Source: Tetraselmis striata
Lineage: Eukaryota; Chlorophyta; Chlorodendrophyceae; Chlorodendrales; Chlorodendraceae
Reading direction: 5' to 3'
Assembly: GCA_006384855.1 (NCBI GenBank)
Contig: VCJN01002483.1
Coordinates: forward strand, 1-64,000
Length of the DNA stretch: 64,000 bases
This document shows positions 54,741 through 63,188 of this stretch, piece by piece. Position numbers and translations under genes: made by a program. The notes below the pieces were generated by a model, which saw only the letters and a program-made list of their open reading frames with translations, searched no databases and was not told the DNA's origin. The stretch's first letter is position 1, and each line of letters opens with the position of its first letter.

Positions 54741-54935
54741 CTATTGCACCGACGGTGGAGAACCGCCCGTTCGGTCGTCCAGCGGGATGGCGACGACCGC
54801 TTCAATCGATGCCGTCAGCTTGTTCTTCTTCATGTAGTCTCCGATCAGACGCAAGGCGCCGTCAAGGTCGCCTTCGAAAATGAATCGGTTGACGTTGATC
54901 GAGAAGGTAACGAACGACGGGTCGGCGACGTTCAT
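54741..54935 (-). CDS. small hypothetical protein (64 residues)
   Basis: The protein begins MNVADPSFVTFSINVNRFIF and continues LDGALRLIGDYMKKNKLTAS, with a basic patch and no membrane segment or Cys. GGGAGAAACAG lies upstream of ATG 54935. I do not recognise the family. It is convergent with the AerR-like gene and divergent from the AsnC-type regulator, whose shared 190-base AT-rich upstream region could drive both. Confidence 0.55.
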   Translation of the reverse strand: MNVADPSFVTFSINVNRFIFEGDLDGALRLIGDYMKKNKLTASIEAVVAIPLDDRTGGSPPSVQ

Positions 54936-55060
54936 CCTGTTTCTCCCGGCAAACGATAGGAACGGGCATCTGCGATTTTTTCTTCAAGGGGCATTTTTTT
55001 GAATTTTTTCTGTTCGACAAAATGAATAGCCGGACAAAACGCCAATGCACATCGCTCAAA

Positions 55061-55089
55061 TTGACATTATGATTGCAAAACGCCATTCT
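55061..55089 (+). promoter_or_regulatory. possible sigma70-type promoter of the AsnC-family gene
   Basis: TTGACA at 55061-55066 and CATTCT at 55084-55089 are separated by 17 bases, 33 bases before ATG 55123. The region is AT-rich. The -10 match is only partial. Confidence 0.35.
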
Positions 55090-55122
55090 TCTAATCAGGA
55101 TTGCAAGGGGTGAGAGGCTCGA

Positions 55123-55704
55123 ATGAGTGACGCGGAGGCCGCCGACCGGATCCTTTCACACCTGGACCGGAAGATTGTTCAATTGCTTACGCAGGATTCG
55201 CGCCGCTCCAATACCGAACTCGCAGGGCAGCTTGGCGTGTCGCGGATGACGGTCAAGAACCGGATCGACGGTCTGGTCCGACGCGGGGTCGTCGAAAGGT
55301 TCACGATCCAGCTCGCCGAAGACACGGCTGTCCGGGACCATGGCGAGGCCACCTTCTTTCACTTGAAGCTGAAGCGGCCGTTTTGCAAACGGATCTATGA
55401 AACGGTGCAGGACTGGCCGGAGCTGATCGGTGCCTGGTCGATCGCCGGCAGTACCGACATGACGCTTCTCGTTCAGGCCGCCGGGGTCGACCGGTTGGAC
55501 GACCTGCGGGATCGTCTTGCCCGGCACCCGGAAATCGAGGCCGTTTGGACCGCGATGATCCTGCGGCAATGGGTCCACAAGTCGTCCCTCAATCCCGACT
55601 ACAACCCGAGCAGGGCGCCGGACCGGCTGGACATCCGCCTGCGCGAGATAGCCACGGAGCAGGGCGCCGGCAGTATGCCATGTGAGAGTGACATGCCCCG
55701 CTGA
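55123..55704 (+). CDS. Lrp/AsnC-family transcriptional regulator
   Basis: The 193-residue protein has an N-terminal winged helix (SNTELAGQLGVSRMTVKNRI, DGLVRRGVVERF) and a RAM-type effector domain (GAWSIAGSTDMTLLVQAAGV). The C-terminus (WVHKSSLNPDYNPSRAPDRL) is longer than a typical Lrp. Such regulators respond to amino acids or other small ligands and usually act as octamers. Its target is not evident; adjacency to the PGC end suggests local control but this is inference. Confidence 0.85.
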   Translation: MSDAEAADRILSHLDRKIVQLLTQDSRRSNTELAGQLGVSRMTVKNRIDGLVRRGVVERFTIQLAEDTAVRDHGEATFFHLKLKRPFCKRIYETVQDWPELIGAWSIAGSTDMTLLVQAAGVDRLDDLRDRLARHPEIEAVWTAMILRQWVHKSSLNPDYNPSRAPDRLDIRLREIATEQGAGSMPCESDMPR

Positions 55705-55860
55705 CGGCCGGGGGTGGCGTTGCCCGACGATCCGGCGACGCAGGCCGGTCGTCCTACGATTGTACGGTCAAGCCGGGCGCGGTCTCCGTGCCGCAGGCAA
55801 CAGGCTTCGCGCATCGCGTGTCACGACGTCGCCCTCAGTCATCAAGGTCATTGGAAAGAA

Positions 55861-55937
55861 TGGTCGGAGTGGCAGGATTTGAACCTGCGACCCCCTCGTC
55901 CCGAACGAGGTGCGCTACCAGGCTGCGCTACACTCCG
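55861..55937 (-). tRNA. tRNA-Pro (anticodon CGG)
   Basis: On the minus strand CGGAGTG pairs with CACTCCG as acceptor stem, followed by encoded ACCA at 55864-55861. The anticodon stem CCTCG/CGAGG encloses TTCGGGA with CGG at positions 34-36, which reads CCG. The T arm has GCAGG-TTCAAAT-CCTGC. All arms are intact. Confidence 0.95.
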
Positions 55938-56287
55938 ATATCGCGTTCAGAGGCGATTTTCCGTCCCGGGAAGGCGGCGTCTCTCTGAAGCGTCGCGGGT
56001 TAATATCACCACGCCCGCGCCTCCGCAACCCTGTCGTCCAACGGAAAATGATTGCGGCTGTGGATGAGTGCGAGGATCTCCGTTCCGGCCGGTTTTGCAG
56101 GCTTGGGCGTGTCCCGAAATGGGGTATGTGCGAGCGCGGGGATGGCGCTGGAGGGTTTGCCCGCAAAGCAAAAGGCGCGAGCCGCGAGGCACGCATGCTG
56201 CGGCGCCCGCCGGCAGGAACGGGGCAAGCCGGACCGTCGCGGCGGGGAAGACGACGCGGTGCGCCAAGGGCGCGCGCCGGCTTCGCG
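55938..56287. other. 350-base gap without a convincing gene
   Basis: Between tRNA-Pro and the LysR gene I see no ORF with coding character, no repeat and no terminator hairpin followed by T residues. Long shadow frames here lack start context and family motifs. Confidence 0.5.
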
Positions 56288-57208
56288 CTACCGCTCCTGT
56301 CGCGGTCCGGTCGCGGCGAGCGCGCGGCTCCAGAAGGTCTCGACGGCGTGGCCCTGTCTGGCTCGCGGGCGAAACAGATGGATTTCCATCGGCACATCCC
56401 AGTCTTCGGTCCCGGCCCGGACGAGGCGTCCGCTGGCGAGATCGGGCGCGCACAGGCTGTGCGGCGCCCAGGCGATTCCCTTGCCGTCGCGCGCCATGCG
56501 CAGCAGTGCGGTTGCCAGATGCGAGCGAAACACGGGGCGAAGGGCCGCGCGGCGTTCGCAGATCACCTGGGCCGCGGCGAGAATCCGCCCCATTCCCGAG
56601 CGATCGTCATAGGCAAGATAGGGCAAAGGCTCGTCCGCGCGTCCGGGGAGGGCGAAGCGCGCCCGTCCGTCCGCCTCCGGCAGGCACACCGGAACCAGCC
56701 GGTCCTCGCCGAGCCGGATCGAGAGGAAACCGCCGGGCTCCAGCCGGTGGGGTGACGAGGGATGGTGGTGGCACAGCAGGAAATCGGCCTTGCCCGCCAG
56801 CATGATCTTCTCGCAAGCCTGCATGTTGTCGGCGAGCAGACTGACGGTTGCCCGGTCCTGGTCGTCGCCCTGATCGCGCAGCCAGTCGGGAAAGAAGGTG
56901 AGGGACAACGCATGGGTTGCGGCGAAGCGCAGCGTTCCTGCTTCCGCGCCGCCGACCTCGCGGGCCTGGTCGCGGCCCTGCGCAAGCCGGCGCAGCACGT
57001 CCTCTGCCACTGTGCGAAAGGTCTCGCCCGCTTCGGTGAGCGCAATGCGGTGGGTGTCGCGGTCGATGAGCTTTGTGCCGACCCAATCCTCCAGGCCGCG
57101 GATCCGGCGGCTGAAGGCCGGCTGGCTGGAATTGCGTGCTTCCGCCGCGCGCGAGAAGTTGCCCTCCTCGGCGAGTTTCAGGAAGTCTTCCAGCCAGTTC
57201 GTCTCCAT
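56288..57208 (-). CDS. LysR-family transcriptional regulator
   Basis: The 306-residue protein has an N-terminal LTTR helix-turn-helix (FLKLAEEGNFSRAAEARNSS, QPAFSRRIRGLEDWVGTKLI) and an effector-binding domain (LRFAATHALSLTFFPDWLRD, GIAWAPHSLCAPDLASGRLV). ATG 57208 (METNWLED) is chosen; starts up to 57259 are in frame. It is divergent from leuC with a 110-base gap, the usual arrangement for an LTTR controlling its neighbour. The likely effector is an organic acid processed by the leuCD-dehalogenase-DASS operon; this is inferred. Confidence 0.9.
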   Translation of the reverse strand: METNWLEDFLKLAEEGNFSRAAEARNSSQPAFSRRIRGLEDWVGTKLIDRDTHRIALTEAGETFRTVAEDVLRRLAQGRDQAREVGGAEAGTLRFAATHALSLTFFPDWLRDQGDDQDRATVSLLADNMQACEKIMLAGKADFLLCHHHPSSPHRLEPGGFLSIRLGEDRLVPVCLPEADGRARFALPGRADEPLPYLAYDDRSGMGRILAAAQVICERRAALRPVFRSHLATALLRMARDGKGIAWAPHSLCAPDLASGRLVRAGTEDWDVPMEIHLFRPRARQGHAVETFWSRALAATGPRQER

Positions 57209-57318
57209 CGTCGATGTCCCGCCCGTCGTTTGCTGCATGAATTGATCGCCAACCGGCATTGGCTGACGCGCGCTTCGTCAGACTAAGCTTCGGCATCGAA
57301 GGAAGGAGAGCTTTCGAA

Positions 57319-58749
57319 ATGCAGCCTCGAACCCTCTACGACAAAATCGTCGACCGGCACAAGATACGGGCGCTGGACGACCGGGACGGCCCCGGATCGC
57401 AACTGTTGCTCTATGTCGATCGCACCGTCTTGAACGAATACACCAGCCCCCAGGCCTTCACCGGCCTGCGCGATGCGGGGCGCGATGTCTGGCGGCCGGA
57501 AGCGGCACTCGGCGTCGTCGATCATGTCAACTCGACGGCCCCGGATCGCGGCGGCGCCGTGGCGGATGCGAACGCGCAGCGGCAGATCGACTGTTTCGCC
57601 AAGAACGGGCGCGATTTCGGGATCGAGATGTTCGACGTGCTCGACCCGCGCCAGGGGATCGAGCATGTCGTGCTGCCGGAGCTCGGCTGGGTCCTTCCCG
57701 GCCTGGTGATCGCGGCGGGCGACAGCCACACGGCAACCTATGGCGCCTTCGGGACGGTCGGCTTCGGCATCGGCACCTCGGATATCGAGCACCTGCTGGC
57801 GACGCAGACGCTGACCTACACGCGCTTGAAGACCATGCGCGCCACCGTGGTCGGGGACCTGCCGGTCGGCGTCACCGCCAAGGATCTCGTCATGGCGCTG
57901 ATCCGCAAGATCGGCGCCGACGGGGCCGCCGGTCATGCGCTGGAATTCGTCGGCGAGGCAATCGACACGCTCGACGTGGAAGGGCGGATGACGATCTGCA
58001 ACATGTCGGTGGAGTGCGGCGCGCGGGTCGCGCTGATGGCCCCGGACGACAAGGTGTTCGACTATATCGCCGGGCGCCCGCGCGCACCGTCGGCGGAGAT
58101 GCTCGCCCGCGCAAGACCCGTCTGGCAGGCACTTGCGAGCGATGCGGAGGCCGTTTTCGACCGCGAGGTCGTGCTCGACGCCGGCGAGATCGCGCCGATG
58201 GTGTCCTGGGGCACGAGCCCGGACCAGTCCGGCGCCATTGACGGCGCAGTGCCCGATCCGGCGTCCCTGCCGGAAGACCGGCGGCGTGACGCGGCCCGCG
58301 CGCTTGCCTACATGGGGCTTGAACCGGGTGTCCGGTTCGAGGAGATCGCCATCGACCGCGCCTTCATCGGCTCCTGCACCAATGCCCGGATTGCCGACCT
58401 GCGCGACGCGGCGGCGATCCTGCGCGGGCGCCGCGTTGCCCCGGGCGTCCGGGCCATGGTGTCGCCCGGGTCGTCCAGTGTGCGCCGCGCCGCCGAGGCG
58501 GAGGGGCTCGACCGCGTCTTCATCGAGGCGGGCTTCGAATGGCGCCAGTCCGGCTGCTCGATGTGCCTTGCCATGAACGACGATGTGCTGGCGCCCGGCG
58601 AACGCTGCGCCTCCAGCACCAACCGCAATTTCGAGGGCCGCCAGGGCAGCGGCGGCCGGACCCATCTGATGAGCCCCGCGATGGTGGCCGCCGCCGCCGT
58701 CGCCGGTCGGCTTGCCGACGTCCGCATCCTTGCGCCACGGGAGATGTAA
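57319..58749 (+). CDS. leuC: 3-isopropylmalate dehydratase large subunit (or related hydratase)
   Basis: The 476-residue aconitase-family protein has TLYDKIVDRHKIRAL, AAGDSHTATYGAFGTVGFGI and the [4Fe-4S] ligands in FIGSCTNARIADLRDA and QSGCSMCLAMNDD. It ends with THLMSPAMVAAAAVAGRLAD. GGAAGGAG precedes ATG 57319. LeuCD interconvert 2- and 3-isopropylmalate in leucine synthesis, but paralogues act on citraconate, dimethylmalate and others. The neighbours (LysR, dehalogenase, dicarboxylate carrier, no leuA/leuB) make a catabolic paralogue plausible. Confidence 0.88.
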   Translation: MQPRTLYDKIVDRHKIRALDDRDGPGSQLLLYVDRTVLNEYTSPQAFTGLRDAGRDVWRPEAALGVVDHVNSTAPDRGGAVADANAQRQIDCFAKNGRDFGIEMFDVLDPRQGIEHVVLPELGWVLPGLVIAAGDSHTATYGAFGTVGFGIGTSDIEHLLATQTLTYTRLKTMRATVVGDLPVGVTAKDLVMALIRKIGADGAAGHALEFVGEAIDTLDVEGRMTICNMSVECGARVALMAPDDKVFDYIAGRPRAPSAEMLARARPVWQALASDAEAVFDREVVLDAGEIAPMVSWGTSPDQSGAIDGAVPDPASLPEDRRRDAARALAYMGLEPGVRFEEIAIDRAFIGSCTNARIADLRDAAAILRGRRVAPGVRAMVSPGSSSVRRAAEAEGLDRVFIEAGFEWRQSGCSMCLAMNDDVLAPGERCASSTNRNFEGRQGSGGRTHLMSPAMVAAAAVAGRLADVRILAPREM

Positions 58750-59367
58750 GTGCAGAAGTTTCTGAGTGTTACGGGTATGGCCGCGCCGATGCCCGCCGCC
58801 AATGTGGATACCGACGTGATCATGCCAAAGGTGTTCCTGAAGGGCATCGACCGTGCCGGACTGGCCCGTGGCCTGTTCCACGATCTGCGCTTTGACGCAA
58901 AGGGGCGGACGCGGCCCGATTTCATCCTGAACCGGGAGACGATGCGGGATGTCCGTTTCCTGCTGACCGGACCGAATTTCGGCTGCGGCTCGTCGCGGGA
59001 GCATGCGGTGTGGGGAATGCTGCAATACGGCATCCGCGCGCTGATCGGGACCACCTTTGCCGGTATCTTCGCCGACAACGCCGCCAACAACGGTCTGCTG
59101 CTGATCTCGCTTGGCGAGGACGACCGCGACCGGCTGTTCCGCGCGGCCGGGCCGGATGGGGCGGAGCTCACCGTCGATCTCGTGGAAAGGACCGTCACCT
59201 GCGGCGGCCTGCGTCTGGCGTTCGAGATCGAGCCGTCGCGCCGACAGGCCCTGATGGAGGGGCGCGACCGCATCGCCACGACCTTGCAGATGAAAGAGCA
59301 GATCCGCGCCTTTGAGGCCGCCTATTTCGCTGAGGCGCCCTGGCTCGCGCGGGGAGGCGCGGCATGA
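58750..59367 (+). CDS. leuD: 3-isopropylmalate dehydratase small subunit (or related hydratase)
   Basis: The 205-residue swivel-domain subunit has NVDTDVIMPKVFLKGIDRAG, NFGCGSSREHAVWGMLQYGI and IGTTFAGIFADNAANNGLLL. It begins at GTG 58750 immediately after the leuC stop. The substrate-specificity loop cannot be assigned from the sequence alone. It overlaps the next gene in ATGA, so leuC-leuD-dehalogenase form one operon. Confidence 0.88.
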   Translation: MQKFLSVTGMAAPMPAANVDTDVIMPKVFLKGIDRAGLARGLFHDLRFDAKGRTRPDFILNRETMRDVRFLLTGPNFGCGSSREHAVWGMLQYGIRALIGTTFAGIFADNAANNGLLLISLGEDDRDRLFRAAGPDGAELTVDLVERTVTCGGLRLAFEIEPSRRQALMEGRDRIATTLQMKEQIRAFEAAYFAEAPWLARGGAA

Positions 59368-60257
59368 GCGAGGTTTCGGGGTTTCTCGACATTCTGCCAG
59401 GCTTCACCTGGCGCGACATCGATGCGGACGGCACCCGCATCCGCACCGCCACCGGCGGCGAGGGACCGCCGCTGCTGTTGCTGCATGGCCACCCGCAGAC
59501 CCATTTGAGCTGGCACAAGGTGGCGCCGGTGCTTGCCCGCCGGTTCTCGGTCGTGTTGACGGACCTGCGCGGCTATGGCGACAGCGCAAAGCCCGAGGGC
59601 GGCGAGGGGCATGTGAATTACTCCAAGCGTGCGATGGCGGCCGATCAGGTGGCCGTGATGCGGGCGCTCGGTCATGAGCGGTTTTCGGTCGTCGGCCACG
59701 ATCGCGGCGCGCGGGTGGCGCATCGCATGGCGCTGGATCATGCAGATGCGGTGGAAAAACTGGTCCTTCTCGATATCGCGCCAACGGCAACGATGTATGC
59801 CCGTACCGACATGGAGTTCGCCCGCCGGTACTTCTGGTGGTTCTTCCTGATCCAGCCCTATCCCTTGCCGGAACGGCTGATCGCGGCGGATCCGGATTTC
59901 TTTCTCGACCGCCATATCGCCGGTCAGATCAAGATCGAAGGCGCCTCGGATCCGCGGGTGATGGAGGAGTACCGCCGCTGCTATCGCGATCCCGCCATGC
60001 GTCATGCGGTTTGCGAGGACTACCGCGCTGCCGCCACCATCGATCTCGTCCACGATACCGAGGACGCGCACGCCCGCGTCTCCGCGCCGCTGCTGGCGCT
60101 GTGGGGCGGGCGCGGAACCGTCGGGGCGCTCTATGACGTGCTGGCCACCTGGCGCGAAAAGGCCGACGACGTGCGCGGTCATGCGCTCGATTGCGGCCAC
60201 AGCCCCCAGGAGGAGGTGCCGCACGACCTGCTTGCCGCGCTCGACGCGTTTCTTTGA
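59364..60257 (+). CDS. alpha/beta hydrolase, haloacetate dehalogenase-like
   Basis: The 297-residue protein has the oxyanion motif LLLHGHPQTHLSWHKVAP, TDLRGYGDS and the nucleophile elbow VVGHDRGARVAHRMALDH. The nucleophile is Asp113, not Ser, followed by Arg114 and Arg117 as in fluoroacetate dehalogenase. The FFLIQPYPLPERL segment with upstream Trp residues resembles that family's halide-binding region, and GHSPQEEVP supplies the catalytic His. It would hydrolyse a 2-haloacid or act as an epoxide hydrolase-type enzyme. It overlaps leuD. Confidence 0.82.
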   Translation: MSEVSGFLDILPGFTWRDIDADGTRIRTATGGEGPPLLLLHGHPQTHLSWHKVAPVLARRFSVVLTDLRGYGDSAKPEGGEGHVNYSKRAMAADQVAVMRALGHERFSVVGHDRGARVAHRMALDHADAVEKLVLLDIAPTATMYARTDMEFARRYFWWFFLIQPYPLPERLIAADPDFFLDRHIAGQIKIEGASDPRVMEEYRRCYRDPAMRHAVCEDYRAAATIDLVHDTEDAHARVSAPLLALWGGRGTVGALYDVLATWREKADDVRGHALDCGHSPQEEVPHDLLAALDAFL

Positions 60258-60387
60258 GCACCGCCGCGCCGGGCGCGGGCCATCAATTGCAAGGTGCATG
60301 GACGTGCGCGTCGGACCGGGGATCATGCGCCCCGCGTCCGGCGTGCCCGGTGCCGTCTGATCTGGAATTCGGGGAGGAAGAACTGTC

Positions 60388-61945
60388 ATGACCACCAAGG
60401 GGAAAGACCCGCATCAGGACCAGAGCCTGTCCTGGCAGGTGGGGAAGGAGGCCTCGGGCGCCACCTTGCGGCCGCTGCCCATGGCGACGGGGCTTGCCGT
60501 CTTCGCGCTGCTGGTGATGTTGCCGCCGCCGGAGGGGCTGTCGGTCGCCGGTTGGCGTGTCGTCGCGGTCGCGGCCCTCATGGTCATCTGGTGGATCACC
60601 GAGGCGATCCCCATTGCCGCCACCGCCCTGCTGCCGCTGGTCCTGTTTCCGTTAACGGGCGCCAGCACCATCAAGGCCGCCGCCGCGCCCTATGCCAGCG
60701 CCACCATCTTCCTGTTCATGGGCGGTTTCATGCTGGCCGCTGCGATGGAACGCTGGAACCTCCACCAGCGCATCGCGCTCTCCATCGTGTCGCGCACGGG
60801 ATCGCGGCGCCCTCAGATCGTCGGCGGCTTCATGCTGGCGACGGCCTTCCTGTCGATGTGGGTGTCCAACACGGCGACGACCGTGATGATGCTGCCGATT
60901 GCCGTCTCCGTGATCGGGCTGATCCAGGAGGAAACCGGCGGCAAGGAGGCCGGCGCCTTCGCCCTTGCGCTGATGCTGGGTGTTGCTTATTCGGCATCGA
61001 TCGGCGGTGTCGCGACGCTGATCGGCACCCCGCCGAACGCCCTTCTGGCCGGGGCGATGCGCCAGACCTACGGCTATGATCTCGGTTTCGGCCGCTGGAT
61101 GCTGATCGGCGTTCCGGTCGCGGCAACGATGCTGGCGATCTCCTGGCTGCTGCTCACGCGCCTTGCCATCCGGCTTCCGCGAGAGGAGATCGGCGGCGCC
61201 AGCGAGCTGATCTGCGACAAGCTGCGAACACTCGGAAAGATGTCGCGGGCCGAGGCGATGGTCGGCATCGTCTTCGCGTCGGCGGCGGTGCTCTGGGTAC
61301 TTCGCTCGTGGTTGCAGACCTATGTTCCGGGCTTGAATGACGCCAGCATCGCCATCGGCGCTGCCTTGCTCTTGTTCATTCTCCCTGCGGGAGGCGGCCG
61401 CGACCGGACCGGGGCGCGGGTCGCCCTGCTCGACTGGACGACCGCGTCGAAGCTGCCCTGGGGCGTGTTGATGCTTTTCGGCGGCGGGCTGAGCCTTGCC
61501 GGCGCGGTGGCCGCCTCCGGCCTCGATACCTGGATCGGCGGCCTGATCGGAGGCATCGCCGGGGGCGTTCCGATCCTTCTCCTGATCGTGATCGTCGCCC
61601 TTGTCATTCTTCTCCTGACGGAGGTGACGTCGAACACCGCAACGGCCGCCACCTTCCTGCCGCTGCTGGCGGCGCTGTCGCTGAACATCGGCGAAAAACC
61701 CGTTGATGCTCGCCGTTCCCGCCGCGCTGTCGGCATCGATGGCCTTCATGCTGCCGGTCGCAACGCCGCCCAACGCGCTGGTGTTCTCCTCAGGCCATGT
61801 CACCATTCCCCAGATGGCCCGCTACGGAAGCCTGCACAATATCGCGGCGATGGTGGTGATATCGACGCTTGGCTACCTGATCCTGACAACCGTCTTCGGA
61901 GTGGTGGCAGGCTCGCTCCCCGAGTGGGCGACGGGCACCAGGTAA
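60388..61945 (+). CDS. SLC13/DASS-family dicarboxylate transporter, one frame interruption
   Basis: The protein has about 518 residues and 11-12 helices. Both SNT signatures are present, WVSNTATTVMMLPIAV and EVTSNTATAATFLPLL, as are the hairpin motifs LIGTPPNALLAG and VATPPNALVFSSGH. These define Na+-coupled di- or tricarboxylate carriers. An extra A in the run at 61694-61698 breaks the frame after LSLNIGE; the rest (PLMLAVPAALSASMAFMLPV) is one base out. 1558 bases is 519 codons plus one. GGGGAGGAAG precedes ATG 60388. It probably imports the substrate of the upstream operon. Confidence 0.88.
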
Positions 61946-62171
61946 GATCCCTCAGCGCGATGCGGGGGCGGAGCCGGCACGGCGCAGTTTTCGACCGGAG
62001 ACCTCTCGGGATCGGCTGTGGGCCGGTCGCGTCCCTCTCCGCCGGACGAGGGCCTTCGTGTCCTCCGGCGCAGTCGCGCTTTTCATGTGGATGCTTGCGG
62101 GATGAAGCGGCCGGATCCCGATGCGATGCTTGCACGATCCGAGGGGTCTGGTTATACACGTCGTCGCGCGT

Positions 62172-62246
62172 TGGGGCGTCGCCAAGTGGTAAGGCAGCGG
62201 CTTTTGGTGCCGCCATTCGCAGGTTCGAATCCTGCCGCCCCAGCCA
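62172..62246 (+). tRNA. tRNA-Gln (anticodon TTG)
   Basis: TGGGGCG/CGCCCCA acceptor stem, GCGGC/GCCGC anticodon stem with the loop TTTTGGT (anticodon TTG), GCAGG-TTCGAAT-CCTGC T arm and encoded CCA at 62244-62246. It is intact. Confidence 0.95.
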
Positions 62247-62434
62247 TACCGCTTCTGTCGGAGTTGCAGACACCGTGACGCGAACGCAGTGGCGAGGGGC
62301 GGCGCAAGCTCCCTGAAACGGCGACGGATCCCATCGCGGAAATCGCGGTCGATATGGCGGCATTCGCTTTGCAGCCCATGCGCCGATGGCGGCTTTTTGA
62401 AGCGCGCCGCAGGAGCGGGAAGCCGGTCGACATC
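62247..62434. other. 188-base gap after tRNA-Gln, nothing identified
   Basis: I see no ORF with start signals and no clear terminator in this stretch. Confidence 0.4.
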
Positions 62435-62689
62435 CTAAGCCCTTTCGTCGTCGGTCTCCTTTACGCTCCCCGGTTCGTTGTAGTTGCTGGGATCGTAGTC
62501 TTCCGGATCGTACCCTTCCTCGTTTTCATCGATGCCGGTCACATGGGTCGTCCCGGTTTCTTCATCGTAGACAAGCCCGTATTTTGCCCGACCCTGGGAC
62601 TTGTAACGTTTGTATTCATGGACGCCGGCATAGACGAACACCACTGTGAAGGGCACCAGGATCAGGAGGGCTAGCAATTTGGGTTCCAT
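62435..62689 (-). CDS. small membrane-anchored acidic protein
   Basis: The 84-residue protein begins MEPKLLALLILVPFTVVFVY, one N-terminal transmembrane helix. A basic linker (HEYKRYKSQGRAK) and an Asp/Glu-rich tail (ENEEGYDPEDYDPSNYNEPG) follow. ATG 62689 is preferred to 62767 because the longer N-terminus is low in coding character. The function is unknown; no partner is adjacent. Confidence 0.65.
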   Translation of the reverse strand: MEPKLLALLILVPFTVVFVYAGVHEYKRYKSQGRAKYGLVYDEETGTTHVTGIDENEEGYDPEDYDPSNYNEPGSVKETDDERA

Positions 62690-62869
62690 AGAGGGACTCC
62701 CTCGCGGGCTCAGTGTTTCAGGGGTATGTGGCCGGAGGGCGCACGCACGGCTTGCCGTCGGGTCCATTGCTCCCGCCGCCGGCGGTCGTCCTCGCGCCTT
62801 GTTGTCACAGAAACCGGTTCTCTCAAACCCGCCGCGCCGGTTATCGCCCCCAAACTCGCGCTTGCTGTG

Positions 62870-63188
62870 GTTTTCGATTCATTTCACTTTTCCATAATAA
62901 AACGCGCGTCCCTGGCAGGGCGATCTTCGTAACAAGGCAAGGTTCGTCGTTCAAAGCGAAATTGTCGGATGATGTGTGGATACTTATATGTAGAACTACA
63001 TATTTTAGGTATTTTTCCCGAGAATTTTCTTTTTATCTAGAATGATTGAGTCTTTTCATGTTCTCTTTCTGCGTAAAATTTACAGTTTTGTAGATTCTAA
63101 ATATATAGACGCAAAAAATTCTTTCTCGTTATATAATTTGTAACCGGTTTTACCCAATCTGCTGGCAATAGTCAGATGAGGTGACCCA
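62870..63188. promoter_or_regulatory. AT-rich upstream region with a palindrome, promoter of the globin sensor gene
   Basis: The base composition drops sharply from the GC-rich background. A perfect ATATGTAG/CTACATAT inverted repeat sits at 62986-63003 with a 2-base centre, and TATAAT occurs at 63134-63139, 49 bases before the ATG. No ORF fits here. The palindrome may be an operator; its binding protein is unknown. Confidence 0.4.

Noticed and set aside
61946..62171. ORF over the DASS end and upstream of tRNA-Gln
   Set aside because: The long frame is the out-of-frame continuation of the DASS gene after its one-base break, not a separate gene.
55861..62246. tRNA-Pro and tRNA-Gln bracketing the leuCD operon as a genomic island
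   Set aside because: The tRNA 3' ends do not repeat at the other side, no integrase or IS is present, and the base composition does not differ visibly from the surroundings.
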